The notes: generated by a model from the letters alone, not told the origin. Positions 17,100-30,076 are shown, numbered from the stretch's first letter. The stretch is 64,000 nucleotides of DNA from Micromonospora coriariae (GCF_900091455.1 NZ_LT607412.1:6820001-6884000), one strand, 5' to 3'. Translations and numbers: made by a program.

Positions 17100-17605
17100 C
17101 ACCGGAACGGTCGGCAGGGCCCGGTTCGAAAGCACGCATCCCCGGTCGCGTACGTGTGCGAGCCGTCTACCCCGGCAGCTTTGATCCCTTTACTCCCGGG
17201 CATTTGAATGTGGTGAACCGGGCGCGCGACCTCTTCGACGAGGTGGTCGTGCTCGTCGCGGTCAACAGCATCAAGCATCCGGGCACCGACGAAGTGGAGC
17301 GAGCGGCCGCTGTTCGGGCCATTCTGCCGGTCGATTGGGCCTCCGTCACCGTTGCGGCCTGGAGCGGGTTGACCTCCGCCTACTGCCGTCGCCATGACAT
17401 AGGAGTGATCGTCCGCGGCGTGCGTAACACCACCGACCTTCGAACCGAGTATCAGCTCGCCGCGATGAACCAGTCGCTGGGTGTCCCCACGGTATTTCTG
17501 CCCGCGCAGCCCGAACTGGCCGTGGTGTCTTCGACCGCGGTGCGCACGCTGAGAAGTGACCTACGTCCGCGAGCCGTTGACTGCCGGACATTGGCGAACC
17601 CCTAA
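17096..17605 (+). CDS. CoaD-like nucleotidyltransferase (pantetheine-phosphate adenylyltransferase family)
   Basis: A 169-residue protein of the cytidylyltransferase fold. The ATP-binding motif is complete (VYPGSFDPFTPGHLNVVNRA), the middle RGVRNTTDLRTEYQLAAMN fits CoaD, and the SSTAVR motif is present. An extra 20 or so residues precede the core, and the C-terminal helix after SSTAVR is short and does not resemble housekeeping CoaD. I infer a second, specialised copy that may adenylylate or cytidylylate a related phosphate substrate. It is translationally coupled to the DUF6817-like gene. Decay of the C-terminus by mutation is the alternative reading. Confidence 0.72.
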   Translation: MTPERSAGPGSKARIPGRVRVRAVYPGSFDPFTPGHLNVVNRARDLFDEVVVLVAVNSIKHPGTDEVERAAAVRAILPVDWASVTVAAWSGLTSAYCRRHDIGVIVRGVRNTTDLRTEYQLAAMNQSLGVPTVFLPAQPELAVVSSTAVRTLRSDLRPRAVDCRTLANP

Positions 17606-17854
17606 TCGGACCGCCGCCGCATAATTCTTGAGACTGCCCCGTCAGGATCAAGTGACGTAGAACCGCACTTGGAATCCGCCGCCTGCGTCCTCGGGCGCCG
17701 GCGTTACCTTCAAACGGAGAGTCGACTCCTGGCCGGCGGCCGACTCCTCCGCCTGTTGCAAGGGCGAAGCCTGGAGGGACGCTGCCGCGCGCCAGCCGGG
17801 TTCCCGCGCTGATTCCGGTCACGCCGCCCGCGTCGCCGTACGCACGGCGGTGAC

Positions 17855-19513
17855 TCAGTGGCCACGGAACGCCTCCTCCAGCCACCATGAGCCGCGCGCG
17901 GCGCTGACCTTGGCGTCGACCACCAGCGGCCGGGTGCGGGGACCAGCGAGCCAGTGGCTTACCGGCCCGAGATCGTCGACGGTCCGGACGGTCAGCCCGT
18001 CGCAGCCGTAACCCCGGGCGATCGCGGCCAGGTCGGTCTCGGGGAAGGTGACCGTCTCCAACGGGTACCCGTCCGGGCCGAAGTGGTGCACCTCGGCGCC
18101 GTACGCCGCGTCGTCGTAGATCACCACGAGGAGGGGCAGCGCCAGCCGGACGGCGGTGACCAGTTCGGTCGCGGACATGACGAAGCCACCGTCACCGACC
18201 GCGGCGACGGTGAGCCGGTCCGGCCGGGCGACCGCCGCGCCGAGCGCACTGGCCAGGCCGAGCCCGACCGACTGGAACGCCTGGGTGAAACAGAATCCGG
18301 CCACGTCCGGCACGTCGAGCCACATCGACGGGTAGCCCATGAAGTTGCCGGAGTCGACCACCACCGTCCGGTCGGGCGGCAGCAGGTCGTCCAGGGCGGC
18401 CGAGAGCGTTCTCGGGTCGATAGTCGTCGGGGCACCGGCCCACGCCGACCCACTCTCGTCCCGGTACGGGACCGTCCGCCACCGGCCGTGGTCGCGAATC
18501 CGTTGTGCCAATTCCGGCGTACGCCAGCCGCTGGTCCCGGCGTCCACGGACCCCGCGGAGCCGGCGCCCAGCCTTGCGAGCACCGCCTCGGCGACCGCCG
18601 TCACGTCGCCTGCCACCGTCAGGTCTACCGGGCGGTTAACCCCGAACGCGGACGGGTCGTGGTCCACCTGGACGACGACGGCGGACGGCGGGATCAGTTC
18701 GCCGTGCCGGGTGGTCCACATGTTCAGCGTGCTGCCCCACGCGACGACCAGGTCCGCCGAGCCGATCAGCTCGGCGGCGAGCGGGGTGGCGAAGCCGCCG
18801 GCCACGTCGATGTTCCACGGGTTCCCGGCGAACAGTCCCTTCGCCGCGGCCGAGACCGCGAGCAGCGCGCCGCACGCGTCGGCGAGCCGGGTCAGCGGTT
18901 CCCCGGCCGCCCGGGCGCCCCGACCCGCGATGAAAACCGGTCGACGTGCGGCCTGGAGCGCGGCCAGCAACGGCTCGACCTGCGGGGCGGTGGCCGGGGT
19001 CGGCGCGGCCGCGGGGACCGGACCGGACCACGGTTCGGTCACGGCGCTCTGCACCTCCAACGGGAGGCCCAGCACCACCGTCGCGCCCCGGGCGGCGGCC
19101 CGGTAGGCCGCGCTCGCGTCCTCGGCCACGTGCGTCGCGCGTACCCGGTGGAAGTCGGCCCCGACCGAGGCGGCGAGTGCCGGCAGGTCGATGAAGAAGT
19201 TCGACCGCGGCGCGGTCGCCTCCGGGGCCAGGACCACCATCGGGGTACGGCTCTTCGCGGCCTCGGTGAGGCCGGTCAGCGCGTTGGTGACGCCCGGACC
19301 CTGGTGCACCGAGAGCAGGCCCACCGTCGCGGAGGTGCGGGCGTACCCGTCCGCCATGCTCGCCGCGCCGCCCTCGTGGGCGGCCGCCACGAACCGGGCG
19401 CCGGCCGCCACAAGCGCGTTAGTGACATGGAAGTTGCCGCTGCCGACCACCCCGAATACGTACCGTGCGCCGTGTCCGTACAGAACCCGCCCGACCACCT
19501 CGGCTACCCGCAT
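17855..19513 (-). CDS. Thiamine-diphosphate-dependent enzyme (acetolactate synthase/benzoylformate decarboxylase type)
   Basis: A protein of about 552 residues with the three-domain layout of ThDP decarboxylases. The N-terminal Pyr domain holds the catalytic glutamate in AAHEGGAASMADGYAR, the central domain is a Rossmann-like fold, and the C-terminal PP domain carries VGDGGFVMSATELVTA with the metal-binding GDG start. The usual NN at the motif end appears as YDDAAYG. The substrate is not certain; a 2-keto acid is likely. The ATG at 19513 is preferred over a TTG at 19540. It lies 14 bases after the cyclase gene, so the two form an operon, perhaps for degradation of an aromatic or keto acid. 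Confidence 0.87.
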   Translation of the reverse strand: MRVAEVVGRVLYGHGARYVFGVVGSGNFHVTNALVAAGARFVAAAHEGGAASMADGYARTSATVGLLSVHQGPGVTNALTGLTEAAKSRTPMVVLAPEATAPRSNFFIDLPALAASVGADFHRVRATHVAEDASAAYRAAARGATVVLGLPLEVQSAVTEPWSGPVPAAAPTPATAPQVEPLLAALQAARRPVFIAGRGARAAGEPLTRLADACGALLAVSAAAKGLFAGNPWNIDVAGGFATPLAAELIGSADLVVAWGSTLNMWTTRHGELIPPSAVVVQVDHDPSAFGVNRPVDLTVAGDVTAVAEAVLARLGAGSAGSVDAGTSGWRTPELAQRIRDHGRWRTVPYRDESGSAWAGAPTTIDPRTLSAALDDLLPPDRTVVVDSGNFMGYPSMWLDVPDVAGFCFTQAFQSVGLGLASALGAAVARPDRLTVAAVGDGGFVMSATELVTAVRLALPLLVVIYDDAAYGAEVHHFGPDGYPLETVTFPETDLAAIARGYGCDGLTVRTVDDLGPVSHWLAGPRTRPLVVDAKVSAARGSWWLEEAFRGH

Positions 19514-19526
19514 CTGTGGCCCGGTC

Positions 19527-20288
19527 CTACCGTTCGACAAGCGCGAGGACCCGGCACGGGCTGCCGGAACCGGAGACGATCGGCAGTGGTCCGGCGATCA
19601 CCACCGCGCCGGTCGCCGGCAACTGCGCCAGGTTACGGAGCTGGGTCAGGCCGTACTTCTCCTGACCGAGCAGGAACGAGTGGCACGGGAACGGCGGGTC
19701 GAACGAATGCGCGGCGCCCGCGTCGGTGCCGACCGTCTCCACCCCGACGCCCTGGATCGGCGACTCCTCGGCCAGCCAGCGGGCGCACTCGACGGAGATG
19801 CCCGGGGTCCGTCCCGCGTTGGCGTACCGCTGCGGGTCGTCGCCGTACGCGTCCCAGCCGGTGCGGTAGAGCAGCCAGCCACCCGCGGGCAGGGCGCCGT
19901 GTTCCGCCTCCCACGCCTTGACGTGCTCGATCTCGAGCAGGAAGTCCGGGTCGTCGGCGGCGTCGGCGGCGTGGTCGATCACCACCGCCGGGGCGATCAA
20001 CTGGCTCACCGGGACCTGCGACACGTCCGCGCCCTGTCGACCGGTGACCCAGTGCACCGGGGCGTCGAAGTGGGTGCCGGTGTGCTCGCCGGTGGAGAAG
20101 TTGTTCCAGTACCAGGCCGGACCGCGGTCGTCGTACCGGCTGATCTCGCTGAGCCGGAACGGCCAGGTCTGGCCGAACTGCTCGGGCAGACCCAGGATCG
20201 GGGTCTGGTCCGAGAGCGGAGCGGTGAGGTCGACGACCTGGATCCGGCCGCTGGAAAGAGCGGCGACAAATTCCTGCAGCACCGTCAT
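19527..20288 (-). CDS. Cyclase-family (kynurenine formamidase-like) metal hydrolase
   Basis: A 253-residue member of the cyclase/KynB fold with the signature STGEHTGTHFDAPVHW (near residue 68), which holds the metal-binding histidines and aspartate, and a later VGVETVGTDAGAAHSF segment. Relatives hydrolyse N-formylkynurenine or isatin or act as polyketide cyclases, so the reaction here is an amide or lactam hydrolysis at best guess. The ATG at 20288 gives MTVLQEFVAAL as N-terminus. It is the first gene of a likely two-gene operon with the ThDP enzyme. Nothing nearby identifies a kynurenine pathway. Confidence 0.83.
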   Translation of the reverse strand: MTVLQEFVAALSSGRIQVVDLTAPLSDQTPILGLPEQFGQTWPFRLSEISRYDDRGPAWYWNNFSTGEHTGTHFDAPVHWVTGRQGADVSQVPVSQLIAPAVVIDHAADAADDPDFLLEIEHVKAWEAEHGALPAGGWLLYRTGWDAYGDDPQRYANAGRTPGISVECARWLAEESPIQGVGVETVGTDAGAAHSFDPPFPCHSFLLGQEKYGLTQLRNLAQLPATGAVVIAGPLPIVSGSGSPCRVLALVER

Positions 20289-20634
20289 GCGGCGACGGTA
20301 CACCGCGCTCGTGCTCCACGATGGACCCTCGAACGGGGCGTGTCAGCGGCGCTCCCCGCGGTCACGCCCTTGACAACGCGGCGCCAGACAGGGGCGGCCA
20401 CAGCCTGACAGAGCCGCACCGCGATCGGGCGTATCAGCCAAGCGGTGGTGCCCCGACGCTGTGCGGTGGTCAGCGGCGGAATGAAGTAGGCCGCCTCCCG
20501 AGTGCGTCACCGTCGGCGGCACCGACTTCGATGCCAGGAACACGCCCGACGGCCCGGACCACGCGGCGCCGCGCCCCAACGGCACGGCGCACCACGCCGG
20601 CACCGGCGTCTCGGCTGGCGCGTCAGGCCGGGCT

Positions 20635-21055
20635 TTACCGGGCGTCGACCGGTGCGCTCTGGGATTCGTTGAAGAGCGTGTCGCCCTGGTAGTAGGCGAC
20701 CACCGGAGCGGCCAGTTCGGCATGGACGGTCTTCTTCAGCCGAGCGACACCGTTGTGCACGGGGGCCGACCCGAGGTGGGTGTCTCCCGCGTAGAAGTCG
20801 ACCTTGCCGGAGGGGGGCCGAGGTGGTGGTGCTGACGGCGCCAACGGTCGCGGTGGCGGTGACCTTGGTGTTGTGCGAGGCGCCAGCGGGTGTCGCCGTG
20901 ACGTCGAGGCCGGTCGTGGTGGCCCGGAACGTCAGGGTGCGCAGGTAGTGGTTCAGCAGCGGGCGCCAGACGTGCCAGGTGTGCACGCCGGCACGTTGCG
21001 CTCCTGGGTACTGGGGCTGGATCTGCCACGGGCTCGCGGGGTCGTCGTGCAGCAC
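20635..21055 (-). pseudogene. Broken secreted esterase with bacterial Ig-like tail
   Basis: The 5' part (to about 20835) reads as the end of a mycolyltransferase-type esterase, AGVHTWHVWRPLLNHYL, followed by a TTTGLDVTATPAG linker. A frameshift then moves the reading to another frame, where GKVDFYAGDTHLGSAPVHNG and QGDTLFNESQSAPV form a typical Ig-like repeat up to the stop at 20635. Upstream of 21055 an in-frame TGA closes the frame and the catalytic Ser region is missing. So the gene has lost its 5' half and carries at least one frameshift. The rest of 20289-20634 holds no gene I can support. Confidence 0.62.
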
Positions 21056-21199
21056 GCAGCGCGTTTCGCGAGGTCAGGCGTTGTTTGCACGTATGGGCCC
21101 GAAGAGACCCGAATCCCTAACCTCCTGATCCGCAACAGCTCCGAAACTACCGGTTGAAAAACCTGGAATTTTCTGCCAGCCTGAGAGCCATCGATCGAC

Positions 21200-21211
21200 G
21201 TGAACGTTAAC
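21200..21211. promoter_or_regulatory. LacI-type operator-like palindrome upstream of the xylanase gene
   Basis: GTGAACGTTAAC is a near-perfect 12-base palindrome with a central CG (one mismatch), the form typical of LacI-family sugar-responsive repressors. It lies about 300 bases before the xylanase start, in a 456-base stretch (21056-21511) without genes. No regulator gene lies next to it, so binding by a repressor encoded elsewhere is an inference. Confidence 0.4.
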
Positions 21212-21400
21212 ATGATCCGTCCAGCGATGGAGGCGCCTCACGCGACCGTCAGGCCCACCCACCTGCCAGGTGACCACGTCCACCACCCAGAGAGCCCAGC
21301 ACCCGCCCACTCCCTCGGCGGTCGACCGGGCGCACTCATCGCAACCCTCCACCCGCTGGTCAGGTAGCCCGAGCCGACCCACCCTCGGGTGGACGCCTGA

Positions 21401-25489
<4,089 letters not shown>

Positions 25490-25509
25490 AGCCGGCGGCC
25501 GGACTGAAA

Positions 25510-25542
25510 CGGGCGGGCTCGGCGTCACGCCAGGCCCGCCCG
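25510..25542 (+). terminator. Stem-loop after the cutinase locus
   Basis: CGGGCGGGC (25510-25518) pairs with GCCCGCCCG (25534-25542); the loop holds a second small stem GGCG/CGCC. It is a likely terminator for the cutinase transcript. The following stretch to 25841 holds no gene and only the 47-bp repeat described below. Confidence 0.7.
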
Positions 25543-25661
25543 GATCGCCTGCCGTCTCGCCTCAACCATGAACCGCGATCCCTCAAGCTCCGGCCTCCAC
25601 GCTACGAGGGGAATGGCACGCCCGTCCGGGCTGATCGGCGCCGATCCGCTGCGCCTACGCC

Positions 25662-25708
25662 AGCCCCTCCCCACTCAGGCGGTGCCACGAGGGGTCGGGG
25701 GGTGCCCC
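25662..25708 (+). repeat. 47-bp direct repeat, left copy
   Basis: This sequence, from AGCCCCTCCCCACTCAG to GGGGGGTGCCCC, recurs at 27795-27841 with one mismatch (25679 versus 27812). The right copy sits at the end of the IS1634-type transposase frame, so it is probably the terminal part of that element, and the left copy a solo end from another insertion. Confidence 0.75.
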
Positions 25709-25841
25709 CTGAGTTGGCTCACGGTGCCGCGCTCGTGAGACCCGCGTCCCGTTCACCTGCGGTGATGCCTGCAGGTGGGGCTGTTTTCACGCACTAACCG
25801 AATGAGTCAACTGGGTCTGACCGGCCAGCCGTCTGGCGGCC

Positions 25842-26591
25842 TCAGAGCCGCAGCAGCCCCGCGGCGAGCGACTCACGCAATCCGGCGGGCGGCTCCTGGT
25901 ATCCCTCGTCCCACAACGCACCGGGAAAGCCGCCGGCCGCGAACGCAGTGTTGAGATCGTCGACGAACCAGATCGCGGGCCCCACCTTCCCGTCGATTCC
26001 GGGGCCGGGCAGGTCGATGCCGTAGGGCGCGTCGCCGCTGATGTTCGCCTTGTGGAGCTCGTCGGGCGCGTAGTCGAGCTGGAACGGGATGCCGGCGTCC
26101 CGGCGCGCGGTGTCCCTGAGGTACGCGGCGTGCTCGGCCTCGTAGTAGGAGCGCGAGCCGCCCCGCTCGGCCCACTCGAGCTGCACCACCAACGGGTCCG
26201 CGAGCACGCTGGCCGGCCAACCCGGCAATTCCCCGACGAGCCACACATCGCCCACCTGCCGGATCCACGCGCTGATCGTCATCGGGAACGGCGCGAACGT
26301 CACCTCCAGCCAGTCGGCCAGCGCGGGCGCGCCCGGCGACGGGGGAACGTGGGCGCGACACGGCGTCCCCTCGTCGCCGTTCTCCTCCGCACGGAAGCCC
26401 CGCGCCTGCAGCCGCTCAACGAGCGTCTCGACGTTCCTGCGGGCACGGTCGGCGAACTCGCGCGCCACCGCCTCGGCGTCCTCGCGGTACGGGGCGTCGA
26501 AGACCCGTAGGCCAAGACCGCGCAGGTCGCGCCATACGTCGTCGGGATCACCGGACACGTACCGCGCGTGGAAGCTCGCCACGGCCACCAT
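25842..26591 (-). CDS. Hypothetical soluble protein between two 47-bp repeats
   Basis: A 249-residue protein that I do not recognise. It starts MVAVASFHARYVSGDPDDVWRDL, has a helical charged first third (EDAEAVAREFADRARRNVETLVERL), then a beta-rich part (PFPMTISAWIRQVGDVWLVGELPGW), and ends with GLRESLAAGLLRL. It has no signal peptide or transmembrane segment. AAGG lies immediately before ATG 26591, and GTG 26588 or 26582 are possible starts. The gene lies between IS-related repeats and next to a truncated transposase, so it may be cargo or a gene disrupted at its upstream side. The WDxxY and GxDxxG patterns resemble small immunity-type proteins only vaguely. Confidence 0.55.
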   Translation of the reverse strand: MVAVASFHARYVSGDPDDVWRDLRGLGLRVFDAPYREDAEAVAREFADRARRNVETLVERLQARGFRAEENGDEGTPCRAHVPPSPGAPALADWLEVTFAPFPMTISAWIRQVGDVWLVGELPGWPASVLADPLVVQLEWAERGGSRSYYEAEHAAYLRDTARRDAGIPFQLDYAPDELHKANISGDAPYGIDLPGPGIDGKVGPAIWFVDDLNTAFAAGGFPGALWDEGYQEPPAGLRESLAAGLLRL

Positions 26592-26593
26592 CC

Positions 26594-27841
26594 TTGCAGA
26601 GAGCCACCAGCGTCGGCGGCGAGGTCTCGGTTGCCGACTCAGCTGGCGATCCGCAACGTCATCAAGCAGCCGCGGCCGCTGGGCTCGGCGACCATCGCGA
26701 TCAATGGCACGACACAGACCTTCGCCCCGAGGGTGTGCCGGTCGAGGGCGACGCTGAGCCGACGTTCGATCCGGCCGGTGGCCCATGGCGGGCCCGGCTG
26801 GCCCGCGCCTGCGCCGCGCACGTCAGCTTGGGGCCGGCGACGTTGCTGCTCTACGACGTCACAACGCTGTACTTCGAGACCGACGAGGGTGACGGGTTCC
26901 GCAAGCCCGGGTTCTCCAAGGAACGCCGGCTGGAGCCGCAGATCACCGTCGGGCTGCTCACCGACGGGTCGGGGTTCCCGTTGATGGTGCACGCGTTCGA
27001 GGGCAACCGGGCCGAGAACACCACCATGCTGCCGGTCCTACGGGCCTTCCTTAACGCGCAACCCCTGTCGAATGTCACGGTCGTGGCCGACGCGGGGATG
27101 ATGTCGGAGGCGAACAAACGCGCGATCGAAGCCGCCGGGTTGTCGTTCATCCTCGGTGCCCGCGTCCCCGACGTGCCCTACGTCGTCACAGAGTGGCGCA
27201 ACGACGTGTTCGTCCAGCCCTGGCCCGCCGGCCCCGGCGACAACCGCCGCGACCACACGATCTACCACCAGTACCGGGCTGACCGGGCCCGCCGCACCCT
27301 GCGCGGAATCGACCAGCAGATCACCAAGGCCGAAACCGCGGTCGCAGGCCGGACAGCGGTCAAGCGGAACCGGTACGTGCGCCTGACCGGCGCGGTCAAG
27401 AGCGTGAACCGGGCCTTGGAGGTCAAGAACCGGGCCCTGGCCGGGATCAAGGGCTACGTCACCAACCTGCCCAACCCCGACCCCGAGCAGGTCATCGGTG
27501 CCTACAGCCGACTGTTGCAGGTCGAGAAGTCCTTCCGAATGTCCAAGACCGACCTGGCCGCCCGGCCGATCTACCACCACACCCGCGAATCGATCGAAGC
27601 GCACCTGACCATCGTGTTCGCCGCCCTGGCCGTGTCCCGCTGGATCGAGAACACCACCGGCTGGAGCATCAAACGGTTCGTCACCACCGCCCGCCGCTAC
27701 CGGACGATCACGATCCAGGCCGGCGACCACAGCATCACCGCCGCCGACCCCCTACCCGACGAACTCCGCGCCGCACTCGACGTCATCCACGGCAAGCCCC
27801 TCCCCACTCAGACGGTGCCACGAGGGGTCGGGGGGTGCCCC
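26594..27841 (+). mobile_element. IS1634-type (IS4 superfamily) transposase, N-terminally truncated, with right end
   Basis: The frame encodes a DDE transposase core: LYDVTTLYFETDEGDGF supplies the first Asp, VTVVADAGMMS the second, and LLQVEKSFRMSKTDL the Glu, with HLTIVFAALAVSRWIE after it. These are the IS1634/IS1549 group patterns. The N-terminal part that should precede ACAAHVSLGPA is scrambled or lost, and the frame runs past the normal end into the 47-bp repeat and beyond, so there is no native stop. The element is probably immobile. It separates the unknown gene at 25842-26591 from an MFS scrap. Confidence 0.8.
27795..27841 (+). repeat. 47-bp direct repeat, right copy
   Basis: Right copy of the repeat at 25662-25708. 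It overlaps the end of the transposase frame and is followed directly by the MFS scrap. Confidence 0.75.
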
Positions 27842-27870
27842 GATTCCTCCGGTGGTGGTCAGCCGCATAG

Positions 27871-27996
27871 GCTCCACTGCCGGTTGGCACCGCCCTGGCG
27901 GCCCAGATGATCATCGCGGTGCCGTTGCTCGTGCCGGTCTCGTTCGCGCACACCCGCCGTGACCAGCCTGATCACGTTGAAAAGGGGCTCAATTAA
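27871..27996 (+). pseudogene. C-terminal scrap of an MFS drug-efflux transporter
   Basis: The frame reads VGTALAAQMIIAVPLLVPVS, then FAHTRRDQPDHVEKGLN and a stop, which resembles the last transmembrane helix and basic tail of a DHA-type efflux pump. An in-frame TAG at 27868 and the IS end lie just upstream. The stop overlaps the stop of the convergent TetR gene by a few bases. The IS insertion or a linked deletion seems to have removed the rest. The assignment rests on about 40 residues. Confidence 0.5.
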
Positions 27997-28649
27997 CGGG
28001 TCGGCTCGCCGGAGGGCTGCACGAGGAACGATTTGATGTGGTCCAGCGCCATGTCCAGAGCAACTTCCATGGGTGCGACGTTGTGCGCGGCATTCGCCAG
28101 CAGGTAGCCGCCTTGCAAAGCTGCCATCAAACCTGTGGCCAACTTCTGCGGGTCGGCGTCCTGGCGCAGTGCACCGCTGTCCCGCATCCGGTGCAGACCG
28201 TCACTGATCAGCTTCTCCCATGCCGCAAACGTCTCAAACAGCATCGAACGAGCCTGCTCATCTTGATCGGACAGCTCGACAGCCATCGACCCGAGACCGC
28301 ACCCGTATTTGCCGTTGTTCAGCGAGTTGGCCTGGACCAGCGCGTTACGCCACCGGACCAGCCCTGAAAACGATCTCAGTCGTTCGAGCCCTCCGCGCTC
28401 GCGCTGAAGCACAAGCGCGCCTCGATATTTGACCAACGCGCGCACGAGCTCCTGCTTGTCGGCGAAGTGGTGGTAAAGCTGCGACTTGCTGGTCTGACTT
28501 GCCTCGCGGACGTCGTCAAGGGTGGTCGCGTTCACTCCGCGCACGAACATCAGCCGGTTGGCCGCCTCGAGGATCCGCTCTCGCGTCGCGATGCCCCGTT
28601 GACTGATCCTCCGCCGATTCGTCGGCGCAGCCACCTGCTCGTCGGTCAT
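27993..28649 (-). CDS. TetR-family transcriptional regulator
   Basis: A 218-residue repressor with the helix-turn-helix TLDDVREASQTSKSQLYHHFADKQELVRAL (about residues 43-72) and a C-terminal domain containing NNGKYGCGLGSMAVELSD, seen in TetR proteins next to efflux pumps. The likely former partner is the MFS gene of which only a scrap remains on the convergent strand. An imperfect palindrome at 28691-28706 lies about 42 bases upstream of the ATG and may be its own operator. If so, it may also bind the similar sites at 51 kb. Confidence 0.9.
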   Translation of the reverse strand: MTDEQVAAPTNRRRISQRGIATRERILEAANRLMFVRGVNATTLDDVREASQTSKSQLYHHFADKQELVRALVKYRGALVLQRERGGLERLRSFSGLVRWRNALVQANSLNNGKYGCGLGSMAVELSDQDEQARSMLFETFAAWEKLISDGLHRMRDSGALRQDADPQKLATGLMAALQGGYLLANAAHNVAPMEVALDMALDHIKSFLVQPSGEPTR

Positions 28650-28690
28650 CGTTCAAGTGTATCCAGCGCGCCCGATAGTTCATGGGTAAT

Positions 28691-28706
28691 AGGACCTTGG
28701 AGTCCA
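28691..28706. promoter_or_regulatory. AGGAC-N6-GTCCA palindrome upstream of tetR
   Basis: AGGAC CTTGGA GTCCA has 4-bp perfect arms (GGAC/GTCC) with a 6-base centre. It differs by one base from the TGGAC-N6-GTCCA sites at 51036 and 51144. The rest of the stretch 28650-28894 holds no gene. Confidence 0.45.
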
Positions 28707-28894
28707 CCTGGTCTCATTGCGCATTCGCGTGGCCGTAAAGGGCGAACGCATGCGCCGCCGGCCTGGTTGAGCGAATGCCATGTGTGCGGGATCGTCCGAC
28801 AGGGCGAGTCTTTTCCTGGACTATCTGGTCCTCGCGGACAGTGTGAAGGACACCGACGGCGACATCCGCGTACCGTCGGCCGCCTACAGGCCGG

Positions 28895-30076
28895 CTAGCC
28901 GGGTGGTGACGGCGGCTCGGGCGGGTGTCCGCGGGCGCGGGCGGCGTCGGATATGGCGATCCCGGTCAGGACGAGGGCAGCGGCGGCGGCGACCACGACT
29001 GGCGGCAGGGGGACCATCGCCGGTGTCAGGGCGGCCAACGCAAGGACGCCGATCGGTCGGGACAGGGACACGCGGCCGAATACCGCGTGCTCGAAGCGGG
29101 CGCGCCCGGCCAGGTACAGCGCGGGTCCGCCGAAGATGACGCCGATCCAGGCCGGTGGGGTGTGCCCGAGTGGATGGGTGATGACAAGTTCGTCGCCGAC
29201 GGCTGTGGCGACCACGCCGGCCACCATGGCGAGGTGGGCGTATGACGCCGAGGCGGCGAGGCGGACCGGGTCGGCGGACACGGCGATCGCGTCCGCCAGG
29301 ACCTGCCCAGCGCGGTAGATGTAGATCCGCCACAGCAGCACGGTGGTCGCGATCGACACTGCGAAGGCGGCGACCCTCTCCGGCGCGAAGCCGCTGTTGC
29401 TCAGCGCCAGCCCGGTGACCAGGATCAGCTCGCCGAGCGCGATGATGAAGAACTGCCGGTAGCGTTCGGACAGGTGCTCGCCCGAGATCACCAGGTCTTG
29501 GCTGGGCGTACGGCCCGCCCCCGGGGTGGGAAAGCCGATCTTGCCTGCCGTGTGGTCAAGGACCACCGCGAGCGCCCACAACGCGCCACGCGCCGTGCCG
29601 TGCACGAGCGCCCCCGCGAACCACGGCACCGCCGACAGGCCGTACCAGAACAGCCCGCGCACGCCGGTGCGCTGCAATTCGTGGCCACGCAGCACGGCCA
29701 CCAGCACGAGCCCGCGGCCGAGCTGGACGGCGACGTAGGCGCCCGCGAAGATCAGGCCCGTGTCGCCGAACGCCTCGGGCACCGCAGCCGCCATCAACAG
29801 GCTGCCGACCATGGTCGCGATGACCAGCGTCTGGATGACCGGTCGATGCGGGTCGGTCCGGTCGGTCAGCCACGCGGTGCTGGACCAGACCCACCACAGG
29901 GCCCCCAACAGCACCAGTGTCCGGAAGGCGCCGTTCCACCCGAGGTCCTCGGCCAGGCCGCGCGAGAGCTGGGCGAGCGCGAGGACGAACACCAGGTCGA
30001 AGAAGAGTTCCAGGAACGTGGCCCGCTGTGGATCCTCGGCTTTCCGCACCAGCTCGGACGCCCTGCCCGTCGTCAT
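28895..30076 (-). CDS. Full-length LtrA-family membrane protein
   Basis: A 393-residue polytopic protein with the complete family pattern: RATFLELFFDLVFVLALAQLSR near residue 20, WVWSSTAWLTDRTDPHRP in the next helices, and SERYRQFFIIALGELILVTG in the second half. About 10 transmembrane helices are evident. LtrA proteins were named for a low-temperature growth defect in Listeria; their molecular role is unknown. This is the only intact copy of three LtrA sequences in the window. It stands alone between a TetR gene and msrBA. Confidence 0.92.
   Translation of the reverse strand: MTTGRASELVRKAEDPQRATFLELFFDLVFVLALAQLSRGLAEDLGWNGAFRTLVLLGALWWVWSSTAWLTDRTDPHRPVIQTLVIATMVGSLLMAAAVPEAFGDTGLIFAGAYVAVQLGRGLVLVAVLRGHELQRTGVRGLFWYGLSAVPWFAGALVHGTARGALWALAVVLDHTAGKIGFPTPGAGRTPSQDLVISGEHLSERYRQFFIIALGELILVTGLALSNSGFAPERVAAFAVSIATTVLLWRIYIYRAGQVLADAIAVSADPVRLAASASYAHLAMVAGVVATAVGDELVITHPLGHTPPAWIGVIFGGPALYLAGRARFEHAVFGRVSLSRPIGVLALAALTPAMVPLPPVVVAAAAALVLTGIAISDAARARGHPPEPPSPPG

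Noticed and set aside
21091..21140. Reverse-strand sequence resembling the 3' part of a tRNA (GGATTCGGGTCTC-like T-arm), possibly an attachment site
   Set aside because: The T-stem does not pair properly, no anticodon arm or acceptor stem can be built, and no integrase or matching repeat is found. A tRNA search program would settle it.
26568..26984. Second plus-strand frame overlapping the start of the transposase region
   Set aside because: It has no DDE residues; at most it holds scrambled N-terminal transposase sequence and does not justify a separate gene.
25662..27841. Intact composite transposon between the 47-bp repeats
   Set aside because: The repeats are direct, the single transposase is truncated, and no matching inverted ends or target duplications were found by eye.
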